The notes under the pieces: model-generated
Seen by the model: only the letters and a program-made list of their open reading frames with translations
Database searches by the model: none
Told to the model about the DNA's origin: nothing
Position numbers and translations under genes: made by a program
Shown here: one piece after another, positions 8,080 through 16,955 of the stretch
How positions within the stretch are numbered: the stretch's first letter is position 1
Layout of the letters: every line of letters starts with the position of its first letter
Source of the DNA: an uncultured Pseudomonadota bacterium
Lineage (GTDB): Bacteria > Pseudomonadota > Gammaproteobacteria > Comchoanobacterales > Comchoanobacteraceae
Direction: 5' to 3'
Length of the DNA: 50,235 bases
NCBI GenBank assembly: GCA_913020085.1
Contig: CAJVZW010000008.1
Coordinates: forward strand, 1-50,235

Positions 8080-9123
8080 ATGGCAAATGATGCAAAAAAT
8101 AATCGATCGAAAGCGCTTGAGCTGGCAATGTCACAAATTGAAAGACAATTTGGTAAGGGTGCGGTCATGCGATTGGGTGATGATCAGGCGAACGCGGGTA
8201 TGGAAGCAATTTCAACTGGCTCCATATCACTGGATTGCGCCCTAGGGATTGGTGGTTTACCCAAAGGTCGCGTTATCGAAATATATGGCCCTGAGAGCTC
8301 TGGTAAAACAACAATGACACTGCATGCTGTTGCTTGCTGTCAAAAAGCCGGCGGGCAGGCTGCATTTGTAGATGCTGAGCACGCATTGGATCCAACATAT
8401 GCAAAAAAACTTGGAGTAGATGTTGATGGTTTGCTTGTATCACAACCCGATACAGGGGAGCAGGCACTTGAGATTACCGATATGTTAGTGCGCTCCGGGG
8501 CAGTTGACCTGGTTGTGGTTGATTCTGTGGCAGCCCTGACGCCAAAGGCGGAGATCGAGGGTGAGATGGGTGATGCACATGTGGGTTTACAGGCTCGACT
8601 GATGTCTCAGGCATTAAGAAAGCTCACTGCAAATATCAAGCGCTCAAATGCAACAGTAATATTTATTAATCAGATTCGTATGAAAATAGGGGTTATGTTT
8701 GGTAACCCAGAGACCACAACCGGTGGTAATGCGCTTAAATTCTACAGCTCAGTAAGGCTGGATATTCGAAGAATTGGTGCGCTTAAGCGCGGTGATGAAA
8801 TTTATGGTAATGAGACACGAGTCAAAGTAGTAAAAAATAAAGTAGCGCCACCTTTCCGTCAGGTAGTGTTTGATATTCTATACGGTGAAGGGGTATCGCG
8901 AGAAGGAGAGATTATCGATCTAGGTGTTGAGCACGGCATTATGGAAAAAACAGGTTCATGGTATAGCTATTCTGGCCAAAGACTAGGGCAGGGTAAGGAT
9001 AATGTTCGTCAGATGCTGAAAGATAATGCAGCGCTGGCTGACGAGGTGGAAGAAAAAATCCGGGCTAAATTAATGCCAGCAGTAACTGAAAAGCAAGATG
9101 AGCCAGCAGAAACTCAAGCATGA
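8080..9123 (+). CDS. recA: Recombinase RecA
   Basis: RecA forms filaments on single-stranded DNA for homologous recombination and triggers LexA self-cleavage. The 347-residue protein has Walker [10 protein letters not shown] (70-78), Walker [11 protein letters not shown], the L1 loop region with [12 protein letters not shown], and [22 protein letters not shown] leading into L2. The C-terminal acidic tail typical of RecA is present but mild. GAGG lies seven bases before the ATG. No CTGT-N8-ACAG LexA box is visible in the 200 bases upstream, so SOS control is not evident from sequence. recX starts inside its last codons, forming a recA-recX-alaS-lysC-csrA run in one direction. Confidence 0.98.
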   Translation: MANDAKNNRSKALELAMSQIERQFGKGAVMRLGDDQANAGMEAISTGSISLDCALGIGGLPKGRVIEIYGPESSGKTTMTLHAVACCQKAGGQAAFVDAEHALDPTYAKKLGVDVDGLLVSQPDTGEQALEITDMLVRSGAVDLVVVDSVAALTPKAEIEGEMGDAHVGLQARLMSQALRKLTANIKRSNATVIFINQIRMKIGVMFGNPETTTGGNALKFYSSVRLDIRRIGALKRGDEIYGNETRVKVVKNKVAPPFRQVVFDILYGEGVSREGEIIDLGVEHGIMEKTGSWYSYSGQRLGQGKDNVRQMLKDNAALADEVEEKIRAKLMPAVTEKQDEPAETQA

Positions 9124-9532
9124 CATACTGAGGTTGCTGGCAAGAAGAGAATACAGCGTCTTTGAAATTGTGGTAAAAATGAGCCACAAAGGTTACTCTG
9201 ATCAGGACATTGATCATGTCCTTGATGAGCTAAAGCGCCTCGGGCTTCAAAGTGATGAGCGTTACGCAATGATGATGTGTGATCATTTGATGCAGCAAGG
9301 AAAAGGAAAAATGTTTTTGTCAGCGAAACTCAATGAGCGAGGGGTGCAGCGGTCATTAATTGATCAGGTTGCCTTAGAATTTGATGAGAATCAGTCAATC
9401 TTGAATGCTTATGCCCGCATCAATAACGTCTCCCCCGATCGTTTGGAAAAACGATTGTACAGTCGAGGGTTCTCTGGCAATACAATCGGTTGGTTAAAAC
9501 AAAAGCTAGTGGAAGAAGGTAATGAAAGTTGA
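9098..9532 (+). CDS. recX: RecA regulatory protein RecX
   Basis: RecX binds RecA filaments and limits their growth. The 144-residue protein is all helical, with the family pattern of three-helix repeats: [41 protein letters not shown] (matching 'L..L...G.L.D.RFA') and [14 protein letters not shown], close to the RecX 'I..EL..KGI'. A final repeat ends [11 protein letters not shown]. It overlaps the recA end by 26 bases and alaS by 11, so translation is coupled on both sides. Overlap with recA is a usual arrangement that keeps RecX at a low ratio to RecA. Confidence 0.92.
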   Translation: MSQQKLKHDILRLLARREYSVFEIVVKMSHKGYSDQDIDHVLDELKRLGLQSDERYAMMMCDHLMQQGKGKMFLSAKLNERGVQRSLIDQVALEFDENQSILNAYARINNVSPDRLEKRLYSRGFSGNTIGWLKQKLVEEGNES

Positions 9533-12092
9533 TCAGGTAAGAGCTATTTTTACATCATATTTTGAGAGCAAGGGTCATCGTTTGGTTCCTTCAAGCTCAC
9601 TGGTGCCAGCAGGTGATCCGTCGTTATTATTTACAAATGCCGGGATGGTTCAGTTTAAAGATGTATTTCTCGCAAAGAAACAATTAGATTTTGATCGAGC
9701 TGTTTCATCTCAGCGCTGTTTAAGAGCTGGAGGGAAGCATAACGATCTTGAAAATGTGGGATTTACCGCAAGACATCACACCTTTTTTGAAATGCTCGGT
9801 AATTTTAGTTTTGGTTCATATTTTAAGAAAGATGCGATCTTAATGGCATGGGAGCTGATTACTGAGCACTATCAATTACCGGTGGATAAGCTGTGTGTAA
9901 CTGTTTATATGAAAGACAACGAATCGTATGATATTTGGCTCAAAGAGGTAGGATTGCCGAGTGAGAAAATCATTCGTATTGATAGTGTGGATAATTTTTG
10001 GTCGATGGGTGATACCGGTCCTTGCGGTCCATGTACTGAAATATTTTTTGATCACGGGCCTTCTGTTGAAGGCGGGCTCCCGGGAACTGATAATGAGGAT
10101 GGTGACCGGTATATGGAAATTTGGAACTTAGTATTTATGCAATACAACCGTTTGCAAGACGGTACTTTAGAGCCACTTCCAATGCCTGCTGTTGACACTG
10201 GTATGGGTCTTGAAAGAATGAGTGCAGTCATGCAGAACGTGAAGAACAATTTCCAAATTGATACCTTTGTTTATTTAATCGATCAATTGAAAAATAAGGT
10301 CTCAGATAAGTTATCTGATGTTGCGATGCAGGTTATTGTGGATCATATGCGGGCCATCACATTTTTAATTTTGGATCAGGTATATCCTTCTAATGAGGGC
10401 CGAGGTTATGTGCTTCGAAGAATTATGCGCCGTGCGATGCGATTTGGATATCAGGGAGGAATTAGGCAGCCATTTCTTAACAATCTGGTTGAAGATGTTG
10501 TATATACGCTGCGCGATTCTTATCCAGAGCTTGTAGAGGCTCAAGCCAATACCAAAAAAGTGGTCTTGCGAGAAGAAGAGGCATTTTTTAAAACACTTGC
10601 TCAGGGATGTCAGCTAGTAGAAAATTTATTTGAACAAGGCCAAAGTATCTCTGCAGAGCATGCATTTAAATTATATGACACATATGGCTTTCCACTTGAC
10701 CTGCTCAAAGATATGGCCGCAGAGCGCGGTACTCATGTGGATGAGGTGGGGTTTAAGAGATTTCTTGAAGATCAGCGTAAGCGCTCACAAGCAAAAGGAC
10801 AGTTCAAAGACGCGCAGTATCAGCTATCACTTGACCTGGCAACAGAATTCAAAGGTCATGCGTCGCTAAACGGTCAAGGTAATGTGATTCATATTTTAGA
10901 TGAAAATAACCAAGCTGTTGAATCGGTGGCAAAAGGAAAAAAAGCACAGGTAATTTGTGACCAAACTGTTTTTTACCCTGAAGGGGGTGGTCAAGTAGGT
11001 GATTGTGGCCAGATGGTGTCAAAAGATGGGCTTTTTATTGTAGAGGAGACATTTAAGCTAGATCAGGCCATCATTCATCGAGGTACTGTTAAAGATGGCG
11101 TGATCATGTTGCAGCATCAGGTTGAGCAAATTGTCTCTAATGATCGAACAGATACCGCAAAAAATCACAGTGCGACCCATTTGCTTCATAGTGCGCTGCG
11201 AGCTACTCTTGGCGATCATGTTGTTCAGCGTGGGTCATTGGTGACTAAAGATCGATTAAGGTTTGATTTTGCTCATTTTGAGGCTTTAACACCAGATCAG
11301 ATCGATAAAATAGAGCTGCTTGTGAATTGCTGGATCAATGAAAATCATCTTGCAAACTCCTCATGGATGGCGCTTGATGAGGCTAAGGCAGCTGGTGTAA
11401 CTGCCTTATTCGATGAAAAATATGACGATAAAGTGAGAGTACTTCGGTTTGGTGATTTTTCAAGTGAGTTATGCGGTGGAACGCATGTTGAGCGCACCGG
11501 TGATATTGGGGCATTTGCTATTACTCAGCAGGCAAGTGCTGCATCTGGCGTAAGAAGGCTTGAGGCTGTAACTGGTTTAGCGGCTATCAGGTTCTACCAG
11601 AATTGTCGAAGGGTGAATCATGAGTTATCTCAAATTCTTAGAGTGCCGATCGGTGATATGTGTCAGAAAGTTTCAAATATTATCAAGCAAAACAAAGAGA
11701 ACGCAAAAGCTCAATCAGGCGCAAATGATCTATCAGATGTTTTTAGTCGCCGACAGACCATCGCGGGCACTGATGTTATTTATGCGCCAGTTGCACAGGG
11801 TGATGTTAAAGCAATGCGTGGCGTTTGTGATAAGTTAAGAGAATTGTCGCAAAATGCTGTGATATTGACTCACGGTAATATGTCATCGGGCGCATTTATC
11901 TTGTGTGCCTCTGGTTCCTTAGTTGGTAAAATCGATCTTAGGCTTTTAATGAAGCATCTTAATGAAGTGTCTGGCATCGAATTATCCGGAGGAGGAAAGC
12001 CAAACATGCTTCAAGGTAAGATCAGTTTAGCTCAACTTGATATTCGTAATGAATTTGTTAGTAAAGTGAAAGAACAGTTGGAAGCTCTGTGA
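9522..12092 (+). CDS. alaS: Alanyl-tRNA synthetase
   Basis: AlaRS charges tRNA-Ala and edits mischarged Ser and Gly. At 856 residues it is near normal length. The class II core shows SSSLVPAGDPSLLFTNAGMVQF, RAGGKHNDLENVG and the motif 2 region TFFEMLGNFSFG; motif 3 lies in TGMGLERM. The editing domain has the zinc-type HSATHLLHSAL (HxxxH) and CGGTHVERTGDIG. The C-terminal oligomerisation region ends SGGGKPNMLQGK, which matches the DHHA1 'GGGGG.....A.G' with one glycine fewer. GAAGGT precedes the ATG. It overlaps recX by 11 bases and shares GTGA with lysC. Confidence 0.97.
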   Translation: MKVDQVRAIFTSYFESKGHRLVPSSSLVPAGDPSLLFTNAGMVQFKDVFLAKKQLDFDRAVSSQRCLRAGGKHNDLENVGFTARHHTFFEMLGNFSFGSYFKKDAILMAWELITEHYQLPVDKLCVTVYMKDNESYDIWLKEVGLPSEKIIRIDSVDNFWSMGDTGPCGPCTEIFFDHGPSVEGGLPGTDNEDGDRYMEIWNLVFMQYNRLQDGTLEPLPMPAVDTGMGLERMSAVMQNVKNNFQIDTFVYLIDQLKNKVSDKLSDVAMQVIVDHMRAITFLILDQVYPSNEGRGYVLRRIMRRAMRFGYQGGIRQPFLNNLVEDVVYTLRDSYPELVEAQANTKKVVLREEEAFFKTLAQGCQLVENLFEQGQSISAEHAFKLYDTYGFPLDLLKDMAAERGTHVDEVGFKRFLEDQRKRSQAKGQFKDAQYQLSLDLATEFKGHASLNGQGNVIHILDENNQAVESVAKGKKAQVICDQTVFYPEGGGQVGDCGQMVSKDGLFIVEETFKLDQAIIHRGTVKDGVIMLQHQVEQIVSNDRTDTAKNHSATHLLHSALRATLGDHVVQRGSLVTKDRLRFDFAHFEALTPDQIDKIELLVNCWINENHLANSSWMALDEAKAAGVTALFDEKYDDKVRVLRFGDFSSELCGGTHVERTGDIGAFAITQQASAASGVRRLEAVTGLAAIRFYQNCRRVNHELSQILRVPIGDMCQKVSNIIKQNKENAKAQSGANDLSDVFSRRQTIAGTDVIYAPVAQGDVKAMRGVCDKLRELSQNAVILTHGNMSSGAFILCASGSLVGKIDLRLLMKHLNEVSGIELSGGGKPNMLQGKISLAQLDIRNEFVSKVKEQLEAL

Positions 12093-13249
12093 GTCTAATT
12101 GTTCAAAAATTTGGCGGGACATCTCTCAGGGACATCTCCAGAATCAGGCATGTTGCAAAATTGATTGCAGCAGCACGTGAGGATCAGAATCATATCGTCG
12201 TGGTCGTATCTGCCATGGGCAGAACCACAGATGAACTTTGTTATTTGGCCGATCAATTTAATACTTTACCAAACCCCAGAGAAAGAAGTAGTTTATTGGT
12301 CACTGGGGAAATGCAATCAGCAGCATTACTTGTTATGGCGCTCAATGAGCTGGATCTAGGTGCAGCAACGCTCTCAGCAGCGCAGCTTGATATGCGGGCA
12401 GTTGGTAGATATGATGAGGCTAAATTATGTTCACTGAATAAAGAGCGCATTGAGCAGTATTTGGCGAAACAAATTATTCCAGTCATATGCGGATTTCAAG
12501 CGCTTAATCAAGACGACGAGTGGGTTACCTTAGGGCGTGGCGGCTCTGATACAAGCGCGGTATTTATTGCATCACAAATAAAAGCAGATAGATGTGATAT
12601 ATACACAGATGTTCCTGGCGTAATGAGTGCTAACCCGAAGCAGATAGATAACGCTTTTTTACTGCCCAAGCTACCGCTTGCTGTGATGCACCAATTTGCA
12701 AAGCACGGGGCGCAGGTGCTTCATCCGCCATCGATTGAGTTGGCGCTGAATGCTAAAATTCCTATTCAGGTGCTCTCCTCTTATGAGCAAGGTCAAGGGA
12801 CGACTTTGACTTCAACGAATGATAAAGAGCAGATGATATATGGAGTTACGCTCAATCATGATTTTTGCGCAGTTGAAGTAGATAAGGAAGAGTGGAGATC
12901 ATCCGAATTTGATGTGATCAAAACCGATGACGGGGCAATTTTTTTAGTCGGTCCAGGCAATAAAATTATGTGGCTGCTGGCTGATAAAAAACAAGAGATT
13001 GAAAAACAACGTATTGCCACAAATCTGAAACTTGCTAAACTATCAATTATAGGTTCTAACTTGACAGCCAAGTCAGATATCTATAAGTGCTTACTAAGGC
13101 ATGCTGCTAACGGGCTGGTACATATTCACTCAGGCAGCATGGTAATTAGTGCGTACATATGCCAAGAACGGTCGGTTGAAATATTCAAGGAGGTCCATTT
13201 CAAAGTACTGCAAGCATCCAGATTAAGCAAAATGCCATCATTTTTGTGA
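12089..13249 (+). CDS. lysC: Aspartokinase
   Basis: Phosphorylates aspartate at the head of the lysine, diaminopimelate, threonine and methionine pathway. The 386-residue protein starts at GTG, sharing GTGA with the alaS stop. Key segments: KFGGTS (7-12), VVVVSAMGRTTDEL, LLVTGEMQSA, LGRGGSDTSAVFIA and IYTDVPGVMSANPK, all conserved in the kinase domain. The C-terminal regulatory half is diverged: the ACT-type region is short and lacks the usual VS.VG.GM pattern apart from IIGSNLTAKS, so feedback control may be altered. Placement before csrA matches the Legionella-type arrangement. The precise paralogue type (lysC, thrA-like or metL-like kinase) cannot be set, but no homoserine dehydrogenase domain is attached. 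Confidence 0.9.
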   Translation: MSLIVQKFGGTSLRDISRIRHVAKLIAAAREDQNHIVVVVSAMGRTTDELCYLADQFNTLPNPRERSSLLVTGEMQSAALLVMALNELDLGAATLSAAQLDMRAVGRYDEAKLCSLNKERIEQYLAKQIIPVICGFQALNQDDEWVTLGRGGSDTSAVFIASQIKADRCDIYTDVPGVMSANPKQIDNAFLLPKLPLAVMHQFAKHGAQVLHPPSIELALNAKIPIQVLSSYEQGQGTTLTSTNDKEQMIYGVTLNHDFCAVEVDKEEWRSSEFDVIKTDDGAIFLVGPGNKIMWLLADKKQEIEKQRIATNLKLAKLSIIGSNLTAKSDIYKCLLRHAANGLVHIHSGSMVISAYICQERSVEIFKEVHFKVLQASRLSKMPSFL

Positions 13250-13311
13250 GATATTTCCACATAACATTTGATTTTTTTCTTAAAATCATGTAATTAATTG
13301 GCATGTTAAGC

Positions 13312-13385
13312 TATAATCATATTGAAGGATGTGTTAAAGCATAACTTTTAAGACAAATGGTGTTGCATGATGGAGGAAGAATAAT
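13312..13385 (+). promoter_or_regulatory. csrA -10 element and GGA-containing leader
   Basis: A perfect TATAAT stands at 13312-13317, with no convincing -35. The leader that follows contains AAGGA near 13326 and, just before the ATG, ATGGAGGA, in which the ribosome site overlaps GGA motifs. CsrA commonly represses its own translation by binding such sites; autoregulation here is inference. Confidence 0.45.
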
Positions 13386-13586
13386 ATGTTAATACTAACA
13401 AGGCGTGTTGGAGAAACACTGATCATTGGGGACAATGTTCGTGTTACCGTGCTCGGTGTCAGAGGGCATCAGGTGCGAATTGGTGTAGACGCACCGAAAG
13501 ATATTTCGGTACACCGCGAGGAAATCTATCAAAGGATTAAAGACGAGGGCAGCGAAGTTGACGACGACTCAGCTGGTAACTCTTAA
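13386..13586 (+). CDS. csrA: Carbon storage regulator CsrA
   Basis: CsrA is a dimeric RNA-binding protein that blocks or stabilises mRNAs by binding GGA motifs in hairpin loops. The 66-residue protein is textbook: [15 protein letters not shown], then V.V.VLGV.G.QVRIGV.AP and [10 protein letters not shown]. The RNA-contacting residues Leu4 and Arg44 are present. The C-terminal tail is acidic (SEVDDDS). GGAGG lies about seven bases before the ATG. In Legionella-type bacteria CsrA controls the switch between replicative and transmissive phases and is titrated by RsmY/RsmZ RNAs; the GGA-rich RNA at 4109-4277 is a candidate partner in this window. Confidence 0.97.
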   Translation: MLILTRRVGETLIIGDNVRVTVLGVRGHQVRIGVDAPKDISVHREEIYQRIKDEGSEVDDDSAGNS

Positions 13587-13627
13587 TCTTGTTATCTCTC
13601 TAGTAGCATGATAAAATCTACTGTCTT

Positions 13628-13717
13628 GGAGAGATGGCCGAGTGGCTGAAGGCGCTCCCCTGCTAAGGGAGTATGGGGATTGTATCCCCATCGAGGGTTC
13701 GAATCCCTCTCTCTCCG
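13628..13717 (+). tRNA. tRNA-Ser (GCU)
   Basis: GGAGAGA (13628-13634) pairs with TCTCTCC (13710-13716). The anticodon arm CTCCC-CTGCTAA-GGGAG gives GCT. A long variable arm (ATGGGGA...TCCCCAT), typical of serine tRNAs, and GGTTCGAAT in the T arm are clear. The discriminator is G13717 and CCA is not encoded (the next bases are GTA). Confidence 0.97.
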
Positions 13718-13727
13718 GTAAACACAT

Positions 13728-14579
13728 ATGGACAATAATCTTCTCATTTCGATCAGCGACCATCTTCATTCCTGTAATGTTCCATTTGAATTAATTAACG
13801 GTAGATTATCCACCCCTTCGGGATTGATTTCTATCTCTAAAATACTTCCAAAGAATCAGCCATTTTGGCATACAGGCTTTGATGAGTATGCTGTTATACC
13901 TTCTGGACTTGCCAATAAGACTTTATCTCCGCTTGTAATCGCCTCTACTAACCAAGGAAAATTAGAAGAATATAAGATGTTGCTTCACTCCCCTTGGGTT
14001 TCAATTGATAAATCAGATTTATTTGCTATTGAAGCACTCAATGATGTGCCTGAGGATGCCTGTACATTTGGTGAGAATGCCCTGCAAAAATCTTTTTATA
14101 CCGCTCAGTCAGCTACTCAATCTAATTGCTGGGTATTAGCTGATGATAGCGGTTTTTGTTTAAGTGACGTTGATTGGAATGATGTTAATTGTCAAGTTGA
14201 TGGCGCAAAAGGGGTTTTTCCAGGTGTGTACACTAAACGATTTGCAAAAAAAATATGTGCGCCTGATGCGATTGATTATAAAAAAGCATGTGCGTGGATA
14301 AATGAAAATTTTGGTATTTCGCACCCTGCACATTACCAGTGTGCAATTGCAATCTCTCTCAGCGGGCCCATTACTGAGTCGTGGGTGTTTACATCATCTA
14401 TTGAGGGTCAGACTGTGAGTTACAATCAAGGAGACAGTGGATTTGGCTTTGATCCAATATTTATGCCAAGTGGGCATCAAAAAACATTTTCACAAATGCG
14501 ATCACGAGATAAAAATCTGATCAGTCACCGTGCTTTAGCAGTTAAACTGTTAGAGAGAAACTTTTCTTTTTCTGAGTGA
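13728..14579 (+). CDS. Ham1/RdgB-family nucleotide pyrophosphatase-like protein with N-terminal extension
   Basis: RdgB enzymes hydrolyse dITP, XTP and other non-canonical purine triphosphates to monophosphates. The core begins at about residue 69: VIASTNQGKLEEYK (nucleotide-binding loop), DACTFGENALQKS, VLADDSGFCLS with the catalytic acidic pair, GVFPGVYTKRF, GDSGFGFDPIFMP, and SHRALAVKLLE. All are recognisable family motifs. The protein is 283 residues against about 200 for RdgB; residues 1-68 are an extra domain with no motif recognised. Some core positions differ, such as the long insert between ADDSG and PGVYTKR. It starts 11 bases after tRNA-Ser and overlaps the convergent exporter gene by 38 bases. 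Whether it acts on the usual substrates is open. Confidence 0.8.
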   Translation: MDNNLLISISDHLHSCNVPFELINGRLSTPSGLISISKILPKNQPFWHTGFDEYAVIPSGLANKTLSPLVIASTNQGKLEEYKMLLHSPWVSIDKSDLFAIEALNDVPEDACTFGENALQKSFYTAQSATQSNCWVLADDSGFCLSDVDWNDVNCQVDGAKGVFPGVYTKRFAKKICAPDAIDYKKACAWINENFGISHPAHYQCAIAISLSGPITESWVFTSSIEGQTVSYNQGDSGFGFDPIFMPSGHQKTFSQMRSRDKNLISHRALAVKLLERNFSFSE

Positions 14580-15705
14580 ATGCAAAAATAATAAGAATGG
14601 TACATATAATGCTGTATGTTTCAGGAATTGAATATAAATGATTTCCGATAACATAAGGCGCCAGGATAGTCACTATCGCTGCAATTAAATAGTTAAATAC
14701 AGCAAACACACTGCTAGCAACTCCGGGACGTTTATCAAAAGGAGTCAGCGCTAAAGTAATACTATTGCTTATTTGCAAACCCGTTCCGACCATCAAAACA
14801 AGGATCAGCATGGTAGTTACATACGGGGTATATAAAGGGGGAATAACAGGAGTGCTTAGCATCAGCAGGGAGCAAGAAAAACTTAATATGGCGCCGTAGC
14901 ATATTATAACAGCAGGTTTGACTTTGGCCTTTAGTAGCCACTCACTACTAAGTGCTCCAACATACCAGCTTACAGCAACTAATACGCACACTATCTGGTA
15001 AACAGAGTCTGTTAGATTTAAATGATCAAGATAATAAAATCTAGATTGATTAAAAAAATAAAAGCCAATGCTGATCGATAGGCCCATAATAATCGAGTAA
15101 TGTAGCGTATGCTGAATAATGGATTGTAAACTAATATGCTCCTTTGTATGCTCATGGGTATCTGATTGTGGTAATTGAAATGCCAACACTGATGATATGA
15201 CTGCTGCGCTTACGCTCAGGAATATGAAAATATTGTGCCAGCTATTTATCGAAATAAGCCACACTCCAAGAGTTGGGCCAATTGCTGGTCCTACTGCTAC
15301 AGCTTGCCCAATCTGACTTGTTGCTATCGCTCGATCTTTAAATGACAAATATCGTAACATATATGCTTGAGGAACAACCGAGACAGAGCCCCCAAAAAGA
15401 CCTTGCATTAATCTCGTCAAATATAAATGATTAATTTCTGTCGCAAAGATGCTAAGAAAACATGACACAGCGAAACCAATCATGGCCAGAATTAATGTTC
15501 TTTTTGTACCCAGATGGTCAGAAATACTCCCCCAAATTGCTGTTCCAAATGTATACCCAAGCAGGTATGCAGACATGGTCCAGTGAGCTTGATAAGCAAA
15601 TATGCCAAAATACTCAGTCAGTTCAAAATAAGATGGGGCAGTGATGGTCTCGGCAATGTGCGGTAGCGCGACACTAAGAACGAGAGCAAGAACAACTTTA
15701 TTCAT
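14542..15705 (-). CDS. MFS exporter, Bcr/CflA-like drug resistance family
   Basis: A 387-residue protein with about 12 hydrophobic segments. The N-terminal half carries SAYLLGYTFGTAIWGSISDHLGTKRTL, matching the MFS loop 2-3 motif 'G.L.DR.G.R', and later RLMQGLFGG and GQAVAVGPAIGPTLGVWL, the motif C (antiporter) signature of drug:proton exporters. Bcr/CflA members share the pattern of 'YLP..P...' followed by 'GPLSDR.GRRP'. Substrate cannot be read from sequence. Its start overlaps the end of the PAP2-like gene by 8 bases, so the two are cotranscribed on the minus strand. Confidence 0.8.
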   Translation of the reverse strand: MNKVVLALVLSVALPHIAETITAPSYFELTEYFGIFAYQAHWTMSAYLLGYTFGTAIWGSISDHLGTKRTLILAMIGFAVSCFLSIFATEINHLYLTRLMQGLFGGSVSVVPQAYMLRYLSFKDRAIATSQIGQAVAVGPAIGPTLGVWLISINSWHNIFIFLSVSAAVISSVLAFQLPQSDTHEHTKEHISLQSIIQHTLHYSIIMGLSISIGFYFFNQSRFYYLDHLNLTDSVYQIVCVLVAVSWYVGALSSEWLLKAKVKPAVIICYGAILSFSCSLLMLSTPVIPPLYTPYVTTMLILVLMVGTGLQISNSITLALTPFDKRPGVASSVFAVFNYLIAAIVTILAPYVIGNHLYSIPETYSIICTILIIFAFTQKKKSFSLTV

Positions 15706-16522
15706 TGATTGTTGTAGCGCGTTTACTCAACAAAGGGACAAGAAGCGATATTAGGGTTAGCATAAAGCATACCAGTGCATACAGCGTACTGCTGAGCTCA
15801 AGCTGCCCAAGGCCGAGTATTTGTGAGATTGCAAATATTAATACAACCACACACAGTGATAGATCAAGGGTATTTCTTTGCGGATAATCGTAAAACTGCG
15901 TAATGAAGTAAATTACAGGTAAAGCAGCAAGAGCGCCTAATCCTTGGTATAAAAACGGGTAGGATTTTGGATTTAAATACATAAAGACACAACTTGCAAG
16001 GAATAAACATAATGACACATAAAACGGTTTATCGCTGTGCGTTAATGCGTAGTGGATGATAAGTGCTTCAAATGCTCCTAGTAAAAAGGCGAGTGGCAAA
16101 TCACTAATATGATGAAAGCCGCTGGCATGAAGTGAGAAGGCTAGAGATGCAAGCATGAAAAACACAATGCTCAGTGCATAGGACTTACGACTTGAAAGAG
16201 CTAAGAATATCCAAAACCCAGTAGCGAAATGCATGTGACCACTGGGAAAGGCCCAGCCCGAGCTATTGAGTGTGTCTGGAAGAGGGACTTGCCATATGCC
16301 TTTTAGGAAACTATTGAAAACCATAATAAATAATGCAACCTGTAGGGCCCCAATGGCCATTTTTTGTCTTTGCGTTCCCAGTAAAAAAAGAGCAAAAATA
16401 AAGCAAAAGAACTCGTTGCTTGGGAGTAAGAAAATAGAGAGAAACGTTTGATATATTTGACCTTCCATAGGCAGATAATAACATACCATTAAGTGATTGC
16501 AAGCTATCGATTGGCTAGACAT
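15698..16522 (-). CDS. PAP2-like integral membrane phosphatase homologue
   Basis: A 274-residue, strongly hydrophobic protein with about eight membrane segments. PAP2 enzymes dephosphorylate lipid phosphates or pyrophosphates using three motifs: KX6RP, PSGH and SRX5HX3D. Here the spacing is exact but both arginines are leucine: K74-x6-L81-P82, PSGH at 93-96, and S130-L131-x5-H137-x3-D141. The nucleophile histidine (137) and its aspartate remain. Loss of both phosphate-holding arginines means altered substrate or lost activity. Start choice is weak: ATGs at 16522, 16489 and 16468 all lack a good ribosome site, and a start at 16468 would trim 18 residues. It precedes the exporter gene with an overlap. 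Confidence 0.75.
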   Translation of the reverse strand: MSSQSIACNHLMVCYYLPMEGQIYQTFLSIFLLPSNEFFCFIFALFLLGTQRQKMAIGALQVALFIMVFNSFLKGIWQVPLPDTLNSSGWAFPSGHMHFATGFWIFLALSSRKSYALSIVFFMLASLAFSLHASGFHHISDLPLAFLLGAFEALIIHYALTHSDKPFYVSLCLFLASCVFMYLNPKSYPFLYQGLGALAALPVIYFITQFYDYPQRNTLDLSLCVVVLIFAISQILGLGQLELSSTLYALVCFMLTLISLLVPLLSKRATTINE

Positions 16523-16552
16523 TTTATCGATTCATTGATAGAGTAACGTTAC

Positions 16553-16626
16553 GCGCCCGTAGCTCAGCTGGATAGAGTACCTGGCTACGAACCAGGCGGT
16601 CGGAGGTTCGAATCCTTCCGGGCGCG
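16553..16626 (+). tRNA. tRNA-Arg (ACG)
   Basis: GCGCCCG (16553-16559) pairs with CGGGCGC (16619-16625); discriminator G16626. The anticodon loop CTACGAA gives ACG, read as ICG after deamination. D arm AGCTCAGCTGGATAGAGT and T arm GGAGGTTCGAATCCTTC are normal. CCA is not encoded. Confidence 0.97.
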
Positions 16627-16955
16627 CTGCATAATGCTCCCCGTAAATGATGCCAACTTGTGAATTCTCGTATGCGATCTGGCTTTTCATATGGATCATA
16701 CTTTGACAGACATTTTGAATGAGTATCAATGTATTTGTAATGCTAGATCTAATTGCCGAAAAAATTTATGGATTAAGCCATAGAGCGCTACACAAATAAG
16801 TCACTGACTGAAGTAATCAATCTAACTGATTAAAAGTATTTCTCTTACGCTGATTTTATGAAAATATACTTTAACTAAATTACATTACCGATTATCAATA
16901 AACGATTAATTGTAAATTTTCAAATAATGATTCATAATTATTATTTACCAAAAAT
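16627..16955 (+). other. 329-base intergenic region, no gene seen
   Basis: AT-rich DNA between tRNA-Arg and the first repeat-protein gene. A TTGACA occurs at 16703-16708 but without a well-spaced -10. No RNA fold, terminator, integrase remnant or copy of the tRNA 3' end was seen. The bases just before the ATG at 16956 hold no ribosome site. Confidence 0.5.

Noticed and set aside
13569-13769. Minus-strand open frame of 66 codons over tRNA-Ser
   Set aside because: Antisense of the tRNA ('EGFEPSMG' pattern), a known artefact.
16532-16729. Minus-strand open frame of 65 codons over tRNA-Arg
   Set aside because: It reads antisense through the tRNA (the familiar 'EGFEPPTAW' false protein) and has no other support.
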